A stretch of 64,000 bases of DNA from Rhizobium sp. BK313 (lineage in GTDB: Bacteria; Pseudomonadota; Alphaproteobacteria; Rhizobiales; Rhizobiaceae): positions 744,001-808,000 of the forward strand of contig NZ_JACHZQ010000001.1 of assembly GCF_014193655.1 (NCBI RefSeq). Reading direction: 5' to 3'. Positions within the stretch are counted from its first letter, which is position 1; every line of letters begins with the position of its first letter. A program made the translations under genes and the position numbers. Below, piece by piece: positions 1 through 7,915 of the stretch. The notes under the pieces are model-generated. The model ran no database searches, had not been told where the DNA came from, and saw nothing but the letters and a program-made list of their open reading frames with translations.

Positions 1-654
1 GATGGCAAAAACGTTGACGAAATGCGCGACCTGCCGCGTGTCGTGGCTGAGAGCCCTGTCGGCAAGGAAGTGGACGTCGTTGTCATGCGCGACGGCAAGC
101 AGCAGACGGTCAAGGTCACGCTCGGTCGGCTCGAGGATAGCGATCAGGCGGCCGCTGCGAGCAGCGACAACGGCAATGAGGGCGATAAGGGTGGCGGCGG
201 CAAGGATAAGTCACCTCAGCTCGCGCCTAACGACAATGACAACGGCGGCAGCGACGGGGTCATCAATCCTGATGAGGGAGATGGCAACGATGATGGAACC
301 GACGGGCAGGACCAGGACGACGATCAGCAACAGCAAGCGCCACAGCCGCAGGCTACCCAGGACGTGCTCGGCATGAAACTCGCGGCGCTGAACGCCGAAA
401 ACCGCAAGAGCTTCGGCATTGCCGACAGCGTCGATGGTGTGGTGATTACAGAAGTTGCACCGGGTTCGGCTGCGGCGGACAAGGGGCTGAAGCCCGGCGA
501 AGTCGTCGTGGAAGTTGCGCAGGAGTTCGTGCAGACGCCGACCGCGGCATCAGAGAAGGTTGCATCGTTGAAGCGGGAAGGCCGCCGCAACGCACAGATG
601 ATGATCGCTTCTCCGAATGGCGATCTGCGTTTCATCGCGGTGGCGCTGGAATAG
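1..654 (+). CDS. DegP/HtrA-type periplasmic serine protease, C-terminal part
   Basis: Only the 3' end is in the window; the frame is open from base 1. The visible part starts inside the first PDZ domain (motifs DGKNVDEMRDLP and VVVMRDGKQQTVKVTLGRL) and ends with a second PDZ domain (LGMKLAALNAENRKSFGI, then GVVITEVAPGSAAADKGLKPGEVVVEV). The catalytic trypsin-like domain lies upstream of the window. HtrA proteases degrade or refold damaged envelope proteins, and their PDZ domains bind exposed C-termini. The odd part is the linker between the PDZ domains: about 75 residues (bases 133-360) of almost pure Asp/Asn/Gly/Gln/Ser, far longer than the short DegP linker I would expect. The product name rests on the PDZ pair alone. 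Confidence 0.85.
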   Translation, partial: DGKNVDEMRDLPRVVAESPVGKEVDVVVMRDGKQQTVKVTLGRLEDSDQAAAASSDNGNEGDKGGGGKDKSPQLAPNDNDNGGSDGVINPDEGDGNDDGTDGQDQDDDQQQQAPQPQATQDVLGMKLAALNAENRKSFGIADSVDGVVITEVAPGSAAADKGLKPGEVVVEVAQEFVQTPTAASEKVASLKREGRRNAQMMIASPNGDLRFIAVALE

Positions 655-660
655 ACTGCT

Positions 661-1239
661 TCAACCTTTGGCGGCTTGCATCTGTCGCCGGCGCCATTCT
701 ACGGCGCTCAGGCGATAGAGCACATGGCGCTTCAGCTGTGGATGGGTGGCGGGGATATCCGGATGATCGAAATCTCCGGCCGGATCCAGGTGCATGCCGA
801 TCCTTTGCATGACGGCCAAGGCGCGATGATTGTTGTGCACGGTTAGGGATATGATTTCGTCGAGTTCCAGCGTTTCGAAACCATGGCGTAACAAGGCTGC
901 ACCGGCCTCGCTGGCATAGCCCTGACGCCAATAGCGGGCTGAAAGTCGCCAGCCGATTTCAACAGCATTTTGGGGCAGGAATGGCTCAAGCTTCGGTTTT
1001 GAAAGTCCGGAGAAGCCGATTGGCTCATCGCTCTGTTTCAGTGCCAGTACCAGAAGATCGAAACCGTCTTCCGGCATCAGTCCGCTGATGATGGTGAAGA
1101 CGGCATCGGCATCCTCGCGGCGGCGGCGAAAGGGAAAGAATTCGAGGACGACAGGATCGGAGCTGAGTTCGTAGAAGAGATCGCGATCGCTTTCCTGGCA
1201 CGGGCGCAGGACTAGCCGCGGCGTCTCGATGACCGTCAT
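661..1239 (-). CDS. GNAT family N-acetyltransferase (RimJ/RimL type), copy 2
   Basis: A 192-residue protein of the RimJ/RimL-like acetyltransferase group, which transfers acetyl from acetyl-CoA to an amino group; the substrate is unknown. Family signs are the opening ETPRLVLRPC, the central VEIGWRLSARYWRQGYASEA (acetyl-CoA loop region) and the late VMQRIGMH. It is strikingly similar along its length to the gene just upstream on the same strand: both share EFFPFRR, GFETL, VHNN and HVLYRL. The ATG at 1239 was chosen because it overlaps the upstream stop as ATGA, which suggests translational coupling; a GTG at 1254 is the alternative. The pair looks like a tandem duplication. Confidence 0.85.
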   Translation of the reverse strand: MTVIETPRLVLRPCQESDRDLFYELSSDPVVLEFFPFRRRREDADAVFTIISGLMPEDGFDLLVLALKQSDEPIGFSGLSKPKLEPFLPQNAVEIGWRLSARYWRQGYASEAGAALLRHGFETLELDEIISLTVHNNHRALAVMQRIGMHLDPAGDFDHPDIPATHPQLKRHVLYRLSAVEWRRRQMQAAKG

Positions 1240-1808
1240 TGCCGGGCACGCCACTCGGCTGCGGTCAAGCGATAGAGCACGTGGCGCCGCAGGTGAGGGT
1301 AGGTATCGGGGACACCCGGATGATCAAAATCCCCACCGTCGACCCGATGCATGCCGATCCGCTCCATCACCGACGTCGATCGGATATTGTTGTGAACCGC
1401 GAAGGAAACGATCTGATCGAGATCGAGCGTTTCGAAACCATGAGCGAGCAGTGCCCGCGCCGCCTCGCTGGCCAGCCCCTTGCCCCAATACCGCGTTGCC
1501 AGCCGCCAGCCGATCTCGACGGTGCCCACCGGGACGAATGGCTCCAGATAATTTGTCTGCGCCAGCCCGCAAAAGCCGATCGTCTCGCCGCTTGCTTTGA
1601 GCTCCAGCGCGTAGAAGCCAAGCCCGGTCTCGGCGATCATGGAGTGGACGCGATCGAAAAATGCATCCGCTTCCGCGCGACTGCGGCGGAAAGGAAAGAA
1701 CTCCATGACCGCATCATCGGAGTTGATCTCGAAGACGAGGTCACGATCCGCGTCGCGCCAGTTGCGGATGACAAGACGTTCGGTTTCGGTAATGATCATA
1801 GATCGCAT
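1236..1808 (-). CDS. GNAT family N-acetyltransferase (RimJ/RimL type), copy 1
   Basis: A 190-residue acetyltransferase, first gene of a two-gene operon with its own near-copy. It opens ITETERLVIRNW and carries VEIGWRLATRYWGKGLASEA, the loop that in this family contacts the acetyl-CoA pyrophosphate, followed by VMERIGMH. No substrate can be inferred. An in-frame ATG nine bases further in (1799) could be the real start; neither has a strong ribosome binding site. It ends in the ATGA overlap that starts the second copy. Confidence 0.85.
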   Translation of the reverse strand: MRSMIITETERLVIRNWRDADRDLVFEINSDDAVMEFFPFRRSRAEADAFFDRVHSMIAETGLGFYALELKASGETIGFCGLAQTNYLEPFVPVGTVEIGWRLATRYWGKGLASEAARALLAHGFETLDLDQIVSFAVHNNIRSTSVMERIGMHRVDGGDFDHPGVPDTYPHLRRHVLYRLTAAEWRARQ

Positions 1809-1835
1809 CCAATCGTCTGCATTTTCGCGTTGATA

Positions 1836-2726
1836 CTACGCTTTGATGAAATCCGTCTTCCGATAGCCCTGGATGTAAAGCAGGGCGGTCAGGTCGCCGT
1901 GGTCGATGCGCATCTTGGCTTGAGCGGCAACCGTTGGTTTGGCGTGCAGGGCAACGCCTGAGCCGGCGAGTTGCAGCATGCCGAGATCGTTGGCGCCATC
2001 GCCAACGGCAAGCGCCTCATCGGTCGATATGCCGATTTTTTCGGCGATGTCGTTGAGCGCATCGACCTTGGCTTGCTTGCCGAGAATGGGTTCGGCGACA
2101 AGGCCGGTCAGGATGCCGTTGTCTTCCAGCAGGACGTTGGCGCGGTTCTCGTCGAAATCCAAGGTGGCTGCGATGCGGCTCGTAAAGACGGTGAAGCCGC
2201 CGGAAACGAGAGCGGTGTAGTAGCCCTTGGCTTTCATGGTGGCGATCAGTTCCGGCCCCCCGGGGGTCAGGGTGATGCGTTTGGTGATGACGTCATCGAC
2301 AACGGAGATCGGCAGGCCCTTCAACAGCGCCACGCGCTCGCGCAAAGCGGGCTCGAAAGCGATTTCACCGTTCATGGCGCGAGCAGTGATGTCGGCGACC
2401 TTCTCTTTCAGTCCGACTTCGGCCGCCAGTTCGTCGATGCATTCCTGGCCGATCATGGTGGAATCCATATCGGCGATCAGCAATTTCTTGCGGCGCGTTT
2501 CCGCGTCCTGGATGACCAGATCGATCGCCGCGCCGCCAATGACGGCGAGAATGCTGGCTTCTGCTGCCTGCAGGTCGGCGCCGTCACGGAACGCAATATC
2601 GCATGCGATGCCATCGGCCAGCCAGTAGAGTCCCAGCGCTTTGACGGCGTCCGCCGCCCGCTCGGCAACTGCCGGAATGAGAACGGGGTTTGACGGATTG
2701 GCAATAAGCGTGGCAACGAAGGCCAT
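1836..2726 (-). CDS. serB: phosphoserine phosphatase
   Basis: A 296-residue HAD-superfamily phosphatase that removes phosphate from O-phosphoserine in the last step of serine biosynthesis. The nucleophile motif DMDSTMI (DxDxT) is followed by the conserved EAxIDELAAEVG-type helix region, SGGFTVF (motif II Ser) and GDGANDLGML (motif III metal ligands). The first 80 residues form the extra N-terminal domain usual in proteobacterial SerB. The start at 2726 gives the protein beginning MAFVATLIANP; the frame stays open further upstream but would run deep into miaA on the other strand. Its start codon overlaps the miaA start in a single CATG. Confidence 0.95.
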   Translation of the reverse strand: MAFVATLIANPSNPVLIPAVAERAADAVKALGLYWLADGIACDIAFRDGADLQAAEASILAVIGGAAIDLVIQDAETRRKKLLIADMDSTMIGQECIDELAAEVGLKEKVADITARAMNGEIAFEPALRERVALLKGLPISVVDDVITKRITLTPGGPELIATMKAKGYYTALVSGGFTVFTSRIAATLDFDENRANVLLEDNGILTGLVAEPILGKQAKVDALNDIAEKIGISTDEALAVGDGANDLGMLQLAGSGVALHAKPTVAAQAKMRIDHGDLTALLYIQGYRKTDFIKA

Positions 2727-3621
2727 GATCAGAAACCCTATGAGCGATATCGACGCGATCCTGATAACCGGGCCGACCGCCAGCGGCAAGTCCGCACTTG
2801 CGGTGGAATTGGCGCGCGCACACGGCGGCGTAGTGGTCAATGCCGACAGCATGCAGGTCTACGACACGCTGCGCGTGCTGACGGCTCGGCCATCCGAAGC
2901 GGATATGCAGGGCATTCCGCATCATCTCTACGGCCATGTGCCGGCGGGGCAAGCCTATTCCACCGGCGTATGGCTGCGCGAGGCTGCGGTGCTGGTGGCG
3001 CAATTGCGCGAAGAAGGACGGATGCCGGTTTTTGTCGGGGGTACCGGGCTCTATTTCAAGGCCCTGACTGGTGGGCTTTCCGACATGCCCGATATCCCGA
3101 CAGAGATCCGCAGCCGTCTGAGGGGGCGGCTGTTGAGGGAGGGAGCCGAGGCGCTGCATCGGGAGCTCGTCATTCGCGATCCCGCCGTGGCAGGAAGCCT
3201 CAGCCCCCAAGATGGCCAGCGTATCGTGCGTGCCCTGGAAGTGCGCGCAGCGACGGGACAGTCCATCATCGCCTTTCAGGGCAAGACCGGGCCTGTCATT
3301 ATCGATGCTGATCGTGCGCGAAAGATCGTCGTGCTGCCCGATCGCGCCGTTTTGCATCAGCGCATCAACGGTCGTTTCGAAAAAATGCTCGCCATGGGCG
3401 CTGAAGATGAGGTACGGGCGCTGCTGGCCTTGGAACTGCCGGAAGAGATGCCGGTCATGAAGGCGATCGGAGTATCGCAAATTGCGGCGATGCTGCGGGG
3501 CGAGATGACGCGTGAAGAGGTTCTAGAAACCGGCGCTGCCGCGACGCGGCAATACGCCAAACGACAGATGACCTGGTTTCGCAATCAGATGGATCAGAGC
3601 TGGGAACGCATCAGCCCTTAG
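2725..3621 (+). CDS. miaA: tRNA dimethylallyltransferase
   Basis: A 298-residue enzyme that transfers a dimethylallyl group to A37 of tRNAs reading UNN codons. The P-loop GPTASGKS lies at about residues 16-23, followed by the family motifs NADSMQVYDTLRVLTARPS, PHHLYGHV, FVGGTGLYFKAL and, near the C-terminus, ATRQYAKRQMTWFRNQ. The ATG at 2725 has GAAGG just upstream and overlaps the divergent serB start. An ATG at 2740 (MSDIDAIL) is a possible alternative that would separate the two start codons. Confidence 0.95.
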   Translation: MIRNPMSDIDAILITGPTASGKSALAVELARAHGGVVVNADSMQVYDTLRVLTARPSEADMQGIPHHLYGHVPAGQAYSTGVWLREAAVLVAQLREEGRMPVFVGGTGLYFKALTGGLSDMPDIPTEIRSRLRGRLLREGAEALHRELVIRDPAVAGSLSPQDGQRIVRALEVRAATGQSIIAFQGKTGPVIIDADRARKIVVLPDRAVLHQRINGRFEKMLAMGAEDEVRALLALELPEEMPVMKAIGVSQIAAMLRGEMTREEVLETGAAATRQYAKRQMTWFRNQMDQSWERISP

Positions 3622-3627
3622 CCGGCG

Positions 3628-5676
3628 TCAATCTTTGTTGTAGAGGCTGCTCAGCGGCTTCTTCAGGATGCTGTCGCGCAAGGACAGGCCCGGTTCACGC
3701 CGCACGGACGGCGAAACTTCTTTCGCCGATGCGGACTGATTGCTTGCACCATCATCACTTCGGAACTCGCGACGCAGCTCAGCAAGTCGGCTATCGATCG
3801 ATGTCTGGAGAGCCGCCGCACCGAAAGCCGGGGCCGTCGCTCGGGGCAGCATGTCGGGCCGATAGGGCTCGATTGGCTGAGCGGCAGTTCTCATCGGTTG
3901 TGGCATGGGCGTGGGGGCAGACTGCTCGATATCGTCATCATCAATATCCTCGTCCAAATCGGTGGCTGCGCCACTGGAGGCTGCATAGCTCTGCTGGAAG
4001 GCGGAAATATCGGGGCCGGAGATTGAGCGCATGCGGCTGACGATCGTGCGCAGGTCGACGGTATCGGGTGAGTCCTCGCTGACTCTGGCGACGCTGCCAT
4101 TGGCCTTCGGCAGCAGGTGCTCTTCGACGCGGGAAAAGCGCATACGCATGGGTACGGCTATGGCTTCGCCGAAGGCAATGGCCTCGCCATTGCCGATCGA
4201 CGAGAGGAAGCTGGTCGTCGAAATCGAAGAGTTCGGGATTGCCGAACGGATGATGTCCTGGTCGCGGTCGTTGGCGAGGCGCATGGCAAACAGCGTTGAG
4301 CATTGCGACAGGATTGTCTGGTCGAGTTCGCCTGGACGCTGCGTGATGATGCCGAGCGATACACCGTATTTACGGCCCTCCTTGGCGATACGGGCGATCG
4401 CCTGCCGGGTCGGGAGGAAGCCGAGGGTAGGGTCGGCGGGAATATAGCGGTGAGCCTCCTCGCAGACGACAAGCATATGGATCGCGCCCTCGCTCCAGAG
4501 CGCCAGTTCAAAGGCCATGCGGCAAAGGACGGAAGCGACGGAATTGACGACTTCGGAAGGGATGCCGGCGAGCTGGAAGGTGCAGATCGGCTTGTCATCG
4601 CCGGGAATACGAAAGATTTGCGCGATCGTCTCCATGATCGTGTCGCTGATCGTGTTGTTGGAGAACATGAAATGGTAACGCGGATCGTTGATCGCCGAGA
4701 TGACGCGCATCTTCAGTGAACGCAGATGCGGCTTTTCCTGCCGCCCTTCGAGCCGGCCGATGCGCTCGTCGATCAGGGCAAGCAGATCGGCCATGCGGTA
4801 GGGAACCGGCGTATCCGCCGTTACCGAGCTTTTTTCCGTCTGACGGCGCATCAGCGGCGAGTCGCTGCCGCGAAAGGCGCGTTTCGCCTCCGGAATAATG
4901 TCGCGCAGCATGTCCAGTTCGTCCGCGATCGGCGGACGGCCGCGGAAGATGACCTCGGCAAACTCATCGAGGCGCATCAGCCAGAAGGGCAGGTCGAGCG
5001 TATCGGTATCGATGACGACGGAATGTTTGGGAAAGGCGGCGGCGAACTCATTGTGCGGATCGAGGATCAGTACGCGCAGTTTGGGATCTGAGATGATCGC
5101 CTTGTGCAGCAGCAACGAGACGGCGGTCGATTTTCCGACGCCGGTGGAGCCGACCACGGCGAAATGCTTCGATAGCATCGAAGGAATATGGATGGCGGCA
5201 TCGATGCTTTCATCTTGCGTCAGCTTGCCGATGACGCAGCTGCTGTCCTTGCCGGCATCGAAAATGCGCATGAGGTCGCTAGCGCGGATGCGGTGGGCGA
5301 TGGCACCGAGATAGGGGTAGGCAGAGATGCCGCTCGAAAATTCCTCACGGCCGTTTGCTCCGACGTGGACTTCGCCCAGCAATTCCACTTCGATGCGGAA
5401 AAGATTGTCCTGCCCTTCGCCCCAGCCGGTGTTGCCGGTGTTCATTGCGTAGACGAGGGCAGCAACGCGATTGGCGCCGACGCTGATCGAGATAAGTTTT
5501 CCGACGGACCAAAGTTCTGTCAGATCCGTGCCGCCATCCTCGGCGACCGCAGCGATGGTTGCCCTGGAGCCGCTGCACGCAACAACACGGCCGAGGAAGC
5601 GATTTCCCGGCTTCAGATTGTCGCGACGATCAAGGTCCCCAGCTTTGCCGGACGTCTGCAAATCATTGTTGAGCAA
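3628..5676 (-). CDS. HerA/DUF87-type ATPase
   Basis: A protein of about 682 residues from the FtsK-HerA superfamily of ring-forming DNA-translocating ATPases. An N-terminal beta-barrel-like HAS segment (GNRFLGRVVACSGSRATI) is followed by Walker A GSTGVGKS near residues 176-183, LRVLILDPHNE, a Walker B region LVVCEEAHRYIP and the arginine-finger-side motif RPGELDQTILSQC. The C-terminal 150 residues are low-complexity and probably disordered. The frame opens at 5727 (TTG), but a TTG at 5676 preceded by GGGAG at good spacing, giving a product that begins LLNNDLQ, is more convincing. The gene stands alone, convergent with miaA. There is no NurA nuclease or Sir2 partner, so a housekeeping DNA-repair role is more likely than defence; this is inference. 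Confidence 0.8.
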   Translation of the reverse strand: MLNNDLQTSGKAGDLDRRDNLKPGNRFLGRVVACSGSRATIAAVAEDGGTDLTELWSVGKLISISVGANRVAALVYAMNTGNTGWGEGQDNLFRIEVELLGEVHVGANGREEFSSGISAYPYLGAIAHRIRASDLMRIFDAGKDSSCVIGKLTQDESIDAAIHIPSMLSKHFAVVGSTGVGKSTAVSLLLHKAIISDPKLRVLILDPHNEFAAAFPKHSVVIDTDTLDLPFWLMRLDEFAEVIFRGRPPIADELDMLRDIIPEAKRAFRGSDSPLMRRQTEKSSVTADTPVPYRMADLLALIDERIGRLEGRQEKPHLRSLKMRVISAINDPRYHFMFSNNTISDTIMETIAQIFRIPGDDKPICTFQLAGIPSEVVNSVASVLCRMAFELALWSEGAIHMLVVCEEAHRYIPADPTLGFLPTRQAIARIAKEGRKYGVSLGIITQRPGELDQTILSQCSTLFAMRLANDRDQDIIRSAIPNSSISTTSFLSSIGNGEAIAFGEAIAVPMRMRFSRVEEHLLPKANGSVARVSEDSPDTVDLRTIVSRMRSISGPDISAFQQSYAASSGAATDLDEDIDDDDIEQSAPTPMPQPMRTAAQPIEPYRPDMLPRATAPAFGAAALQTSIDSRLAELRREFRSDDGASNQSASAKEVSPSVRREPGLSLRDSILKKPLSSLYNKD

Positions 5677-5795
5677 ACGGCTACTCCCAGCGTTAGGAGG
5701 CGTAGCATAGGGAGGGCGGCTTAACAAAACCCTTTCGAGCCCCTCTGCATTTTAAGAGGATCGAGCAAAGCCGCGATTTTTTATTGCGGAATACG

Positions 5796-5824
5796 TTGAC
5801 GCTTAGAAATTTTCTGTCTATCAC
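5796..5824 (+). promoter_or_regulatory. candidate sigma-70 promoter of the ilvI leader
   Basis: TTGACG (5796-5801), a 17-base spacer and TATCAC (5819-5824) match a housekeeping promoter with ideal spacing. Transcription would start near 5831, within a few bases of the leader-peptide ATG at 5833. Confidence 0.55.
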
Positions 5825-5832
5825 TTCCGCCC

Positions 5833-5889
5833 ATGAAAAACTCGACGGCTCTTATCGTGGTGGGACAGCGCATGGGCAGGATGGTGTAA
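5833..5889 (+). CDS. ilv operon leader peptide (attenuator), 18 codons
   Basis: A tiny reading frame, ATG to TAA, encoding MKNSTALIVVGQRMGRMV. Codons 7-10 are Leu-Ile-Val-Val, the three end products of the pathway whose first genes (ilvI, ilvH) lie downstream. It is followed by nested hairpins and a terminator, the layout of classical amino-acid attenuation. A ribosome stalled at these codons would cover the 5' arm of the following stem. The predicted transcription start is only about two bases before the ATG, so the peptide may be translated from a leaderless message, as described for the trp leader of Sinorhizobium. No Shine-Dalgarno sequence is visible. The peptide itself probably has no enzymatic role. 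Confidence 0.75.
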   Translation: MKNSTALIVVGQRMGRMV

Positions 5890-5916
5890 CCATCCGGCGA
5901 TAGCCACCCATGCGCT
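5867..5916 (+). promoter_or_regulatory. ilv attenuator stem-loop (pause or antiterminator region)
   Basis: AGCGCATGGG (5867-5876) is perfectly complementary to CCCATGCGCT (5907-5916). Nested inside is a second hairpin, GGATGGT (5879-5885) with ACCATCC (5889-5895), whose loop contains the leader stop codon. The 5' arm begins just after the regulatory codons, so ribosome position would control the folding. I could not resolve an alternative pairing with the terminator arm. Confidence 0.65.
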
Positions 5917-5923
5917 AGACGAC

Positions 5924-5946
5924 AGGCTCCCCAGGAGCCTTTTTTT
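5924..5946 (+). terminator. attenuator terminator upstream of ilvI
   Basis: AGGCTCC, a three-base loop, and GGAGCCT form a seven-pair stem followed at once by a run of six T residues. It lies between the leader peptide and ilvI, where an intrinsic terminator makes sense only as a regulated attenuator. Confidence 0.8.
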
Positions 5947-6003
5947 ATGCCCGAAATCGAGATTTCACTTTTCCGAACCCTCAGTAGATAGCGGAACAAA
6001 CGT

Positions 6004-7797
6004 ATGACCGGCAAAGATAATCAAGCGAGCAGCAATCAGATGACAGGCGCGGAGATCGTGCTGCGGGCGCTCAAGGACAATGGCGTCGAACACGTCTTCG
6101 GTTATCCAGGCGGCGCGGTTTTGCCGATCTATGACGAAATCTTCCAGCAGGACGATATCCAGCATATCCTCGTGCGCCACGAACAGGGCGCCGGCCATGC
6201 GGCAGAAGGTTATGCCCGCTCGACCGGCAAGGTTGGAGTCATGCTGGTCACCTCCGGTCCGGGCGCGACCAATGCCGTCACGCCGCTGCAGGACGCGCTG
6301 ATGGATTCGATCCCGCTCGTTTGCCTGAGCGGCCAGGTTCCGACGACGCTGATTGGCTCGGACGCTTTCCAGGAATGTGACACCGTCGGCATCACGCGGC
6401 CCTGCACCAAGCACAATTGGCTGGTCAAGGACGTCAACCAGCTCGCTGCTGTCATCCACGAAGCCTTCCGCATCGCTCAGTCCGGCCGCCCGGGTCCTGT
6501 CGTCGTTGACATTCCAAAGGATGTTCAATTCGCTACCGGCACCTATACGCCGCCGGAATCGCATGACGTCCAGAGGAGCTATCAGCCGAAGGTTCAGGGC
6601 GATCTCAACAGGATCACGCAGGCTGTCGAACTGATGGCAAGTGCTCAGCGGCCGATCATCTATTCCGGTGGCGGCGTCGTTAACTCCGGTCCGGAAGCCT
6701 CGAAACTGTTGCGCGAGCTGGTCGAGCTGACCGGTTTTCCGATCACTTCGACGCTGATGGGTCTCGGCGCCTATCCGGCATCCGGCAAGAACTGGCTCGG
6801 CATGCTCGGTATGCATGGTTCCTACGAAGCCAACATGGCGATGCATGATTGCGATGTCATGGTCTGTATCGGCGCGCGCTTCGACGACCGCATTACCGGC
6901 CGCCTGAACGCTTTTTCGCCGAATTCGAAAAAAATCCACATCGACATCGACCCGTCCTCGATCAACAAGAACGTTCACGTCGACATCGGCATCCTCGGCG
7001 ATGTCGGCAACGTTCTGGAAGATATGGTTCGCCTATGGCGGGCACTGCCGCAGAAGCCGGCGGCCAATCGTCTTGGCGATTGGTGGAAGAATATCGCGCA
7101 TTGGCGTGCACGCAATTCCTTCGCCTACAAGCCGCACGACGATGTCATTATGCCACAATATGCGGTCCAGCGTCTCTACGAGCTGACCAAGGATCGCGAC
7201 ACCTACATCACTACCGAAGTTGGTCAGCACCAGATGTGGGCGGCGCAATTCTACGGCTTCGAGCAACCAAACCGTTGGATGACCTCGGGCGGTCTCGGCA
7301 CCATGGGCTACGGCCTGCCGGCCGCTCTCGGCGTACAGATCGCCCATCCGGAAAGCCTGGTCATCGACATTGCCGGCGATGCCTCGATCCAGATGTGCAT
7401 CCAGGAAATGTCGGCGGCGATCCAGCACAATGCGCCGATCAAGATTTTCATCCTGAACAACCAATATATGGGCATGGTGCGCCAATGGCAGCAGTTGCTG
7501 CACGGCAACCGCCTGTCGCACTCCTATACCGAGGCAATGCCGGATTTCGTGAAGCTGGCGGAAGCCTATGGTGCCGTCGGCCTGCGCTGCGAGAAGCCTG
7601 GCGACCTCGACGCGGCCATCCAGGAAATGATCGACGTCAAGAAGCCGGTCATTTTCGACTGCCGTGTTGCCAATCTTGCCAATTGCTTTCCGATGATCCC
7701 CTCGGGCAAGGCGCATAACGAGATGCTGCTGCCGGACGAAGCCACAGACGAAGCCGTCGCCAATGCCATCGATGCCAAGGGTCGGCAGCTCGTTTGA
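6004..7797 (+). CDS. ilvI: acetolactate synthase large (catalytic) subunit
   Basis: A 597-residue thiamine diphosphate enzyme catalysing the first common step of valine, leucine and isoleucine synthesis: condensation of pyruvate with pyruvate or 2-oxobutyrate. The catalytic Glu is near residue 60 in HEQGAGHAAEGYAR. The central FAD-binding-like domain spans roughly residues 200-340. The thiamine diphosphate motif starts at GDAS (about 458) and ends at NNQYMGM. The product works with the regulatory subunit encoded next (ilvH). Expression is probably controlled by the leader peptide and terminator just upstream. It could equally be named ilvB. Confidence 0.97.
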   Translation: MTGKDNQASSNQMTGAEIVLRALKDNGVEHVFGYPGGAVLPIYDEIFQQDDIQHILVRHEQGAGHAAEGYARSTGKVGVMLVTSGPGATNAVTPLQDALMDSIPLVCLSGQVPTTLIGSDAFQECDTVGITRPCTKHNWLVKDVNQLAAVIHEAFRIAQSGRPGPVVVDIPKDVQFATGTYTPPESHDVQRSYQPKVQGDLNRITQAVELMASAQRPIIYSGGGVVNSGPEASKLLRELVELTGFPITSTLMGLGAYPASGKNWLGMLGMHGSYEANMAMHDCDVMVCIGARFDDRITGRLNAFSPNSKKIHIDIDPSSINKNVHVDIGILGDVGNVLEDMVRLWRALPQKPAANRLGDWWKNIAHWRARNSFAYKPHDDVIMPQYAVQRLYELTKDRDTYITTEVGQHQMWAAQFYGFEQPNRWMTSGGLGTMGYGLPAALGVQIAHPESLVIDIAGDASIQMCIQEMSAAIQHNAPIKIFILNNQYMGMVRQWQQLLHGNRLSHSYTEAMPDFVKLAEAYGAVGLRCEKPGDLDAAIQEMIDVKKPVIFDCRVANLANCFPMIPSGKAHNEMLLPDEATDEAVANAIDAKGRQLV

Positions 7798-7808
7798 TCG
7801 GATCGCCG

Positions 7809-7832
7809 GGACACGGTAGACTTGCCGTGTCC
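7809..7832 (+). other. intercistronic hairpin between ilvI and ilvH
   Basis: GGACACGG pairs with CCGTGTCC across an eight-base loop, 11 bases after the ilvI stop. There is no T run, so it is more likely an mRNA-stability or processing structure than a full terminator. Confidence 0.4.
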
Positions 7833-7915
7833 TGGGCCGCTGGACCAAATCGACATCCAGATCAGCATTGAGCTGGCATCTTGAACATAAGAACCGAGGA
7901 AACGGAACAAGGACA

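Noticed and set aside
2..376. Arg/Ser/Thr-rich open frame at the left edge
   Set aside because: It is an out-of-frame reading of the Asp/Asn-rich DegP linker, whose repetitive codons keep the other frames open.
3628..5676. HerA-like ATPase as a phage-defence system
   Set aside because: Defence versions pair HerA with Sir2, NurA or another effector. Here the neighbours are miaA and ilvI, so a conserved repair or chromosome function is more likely.
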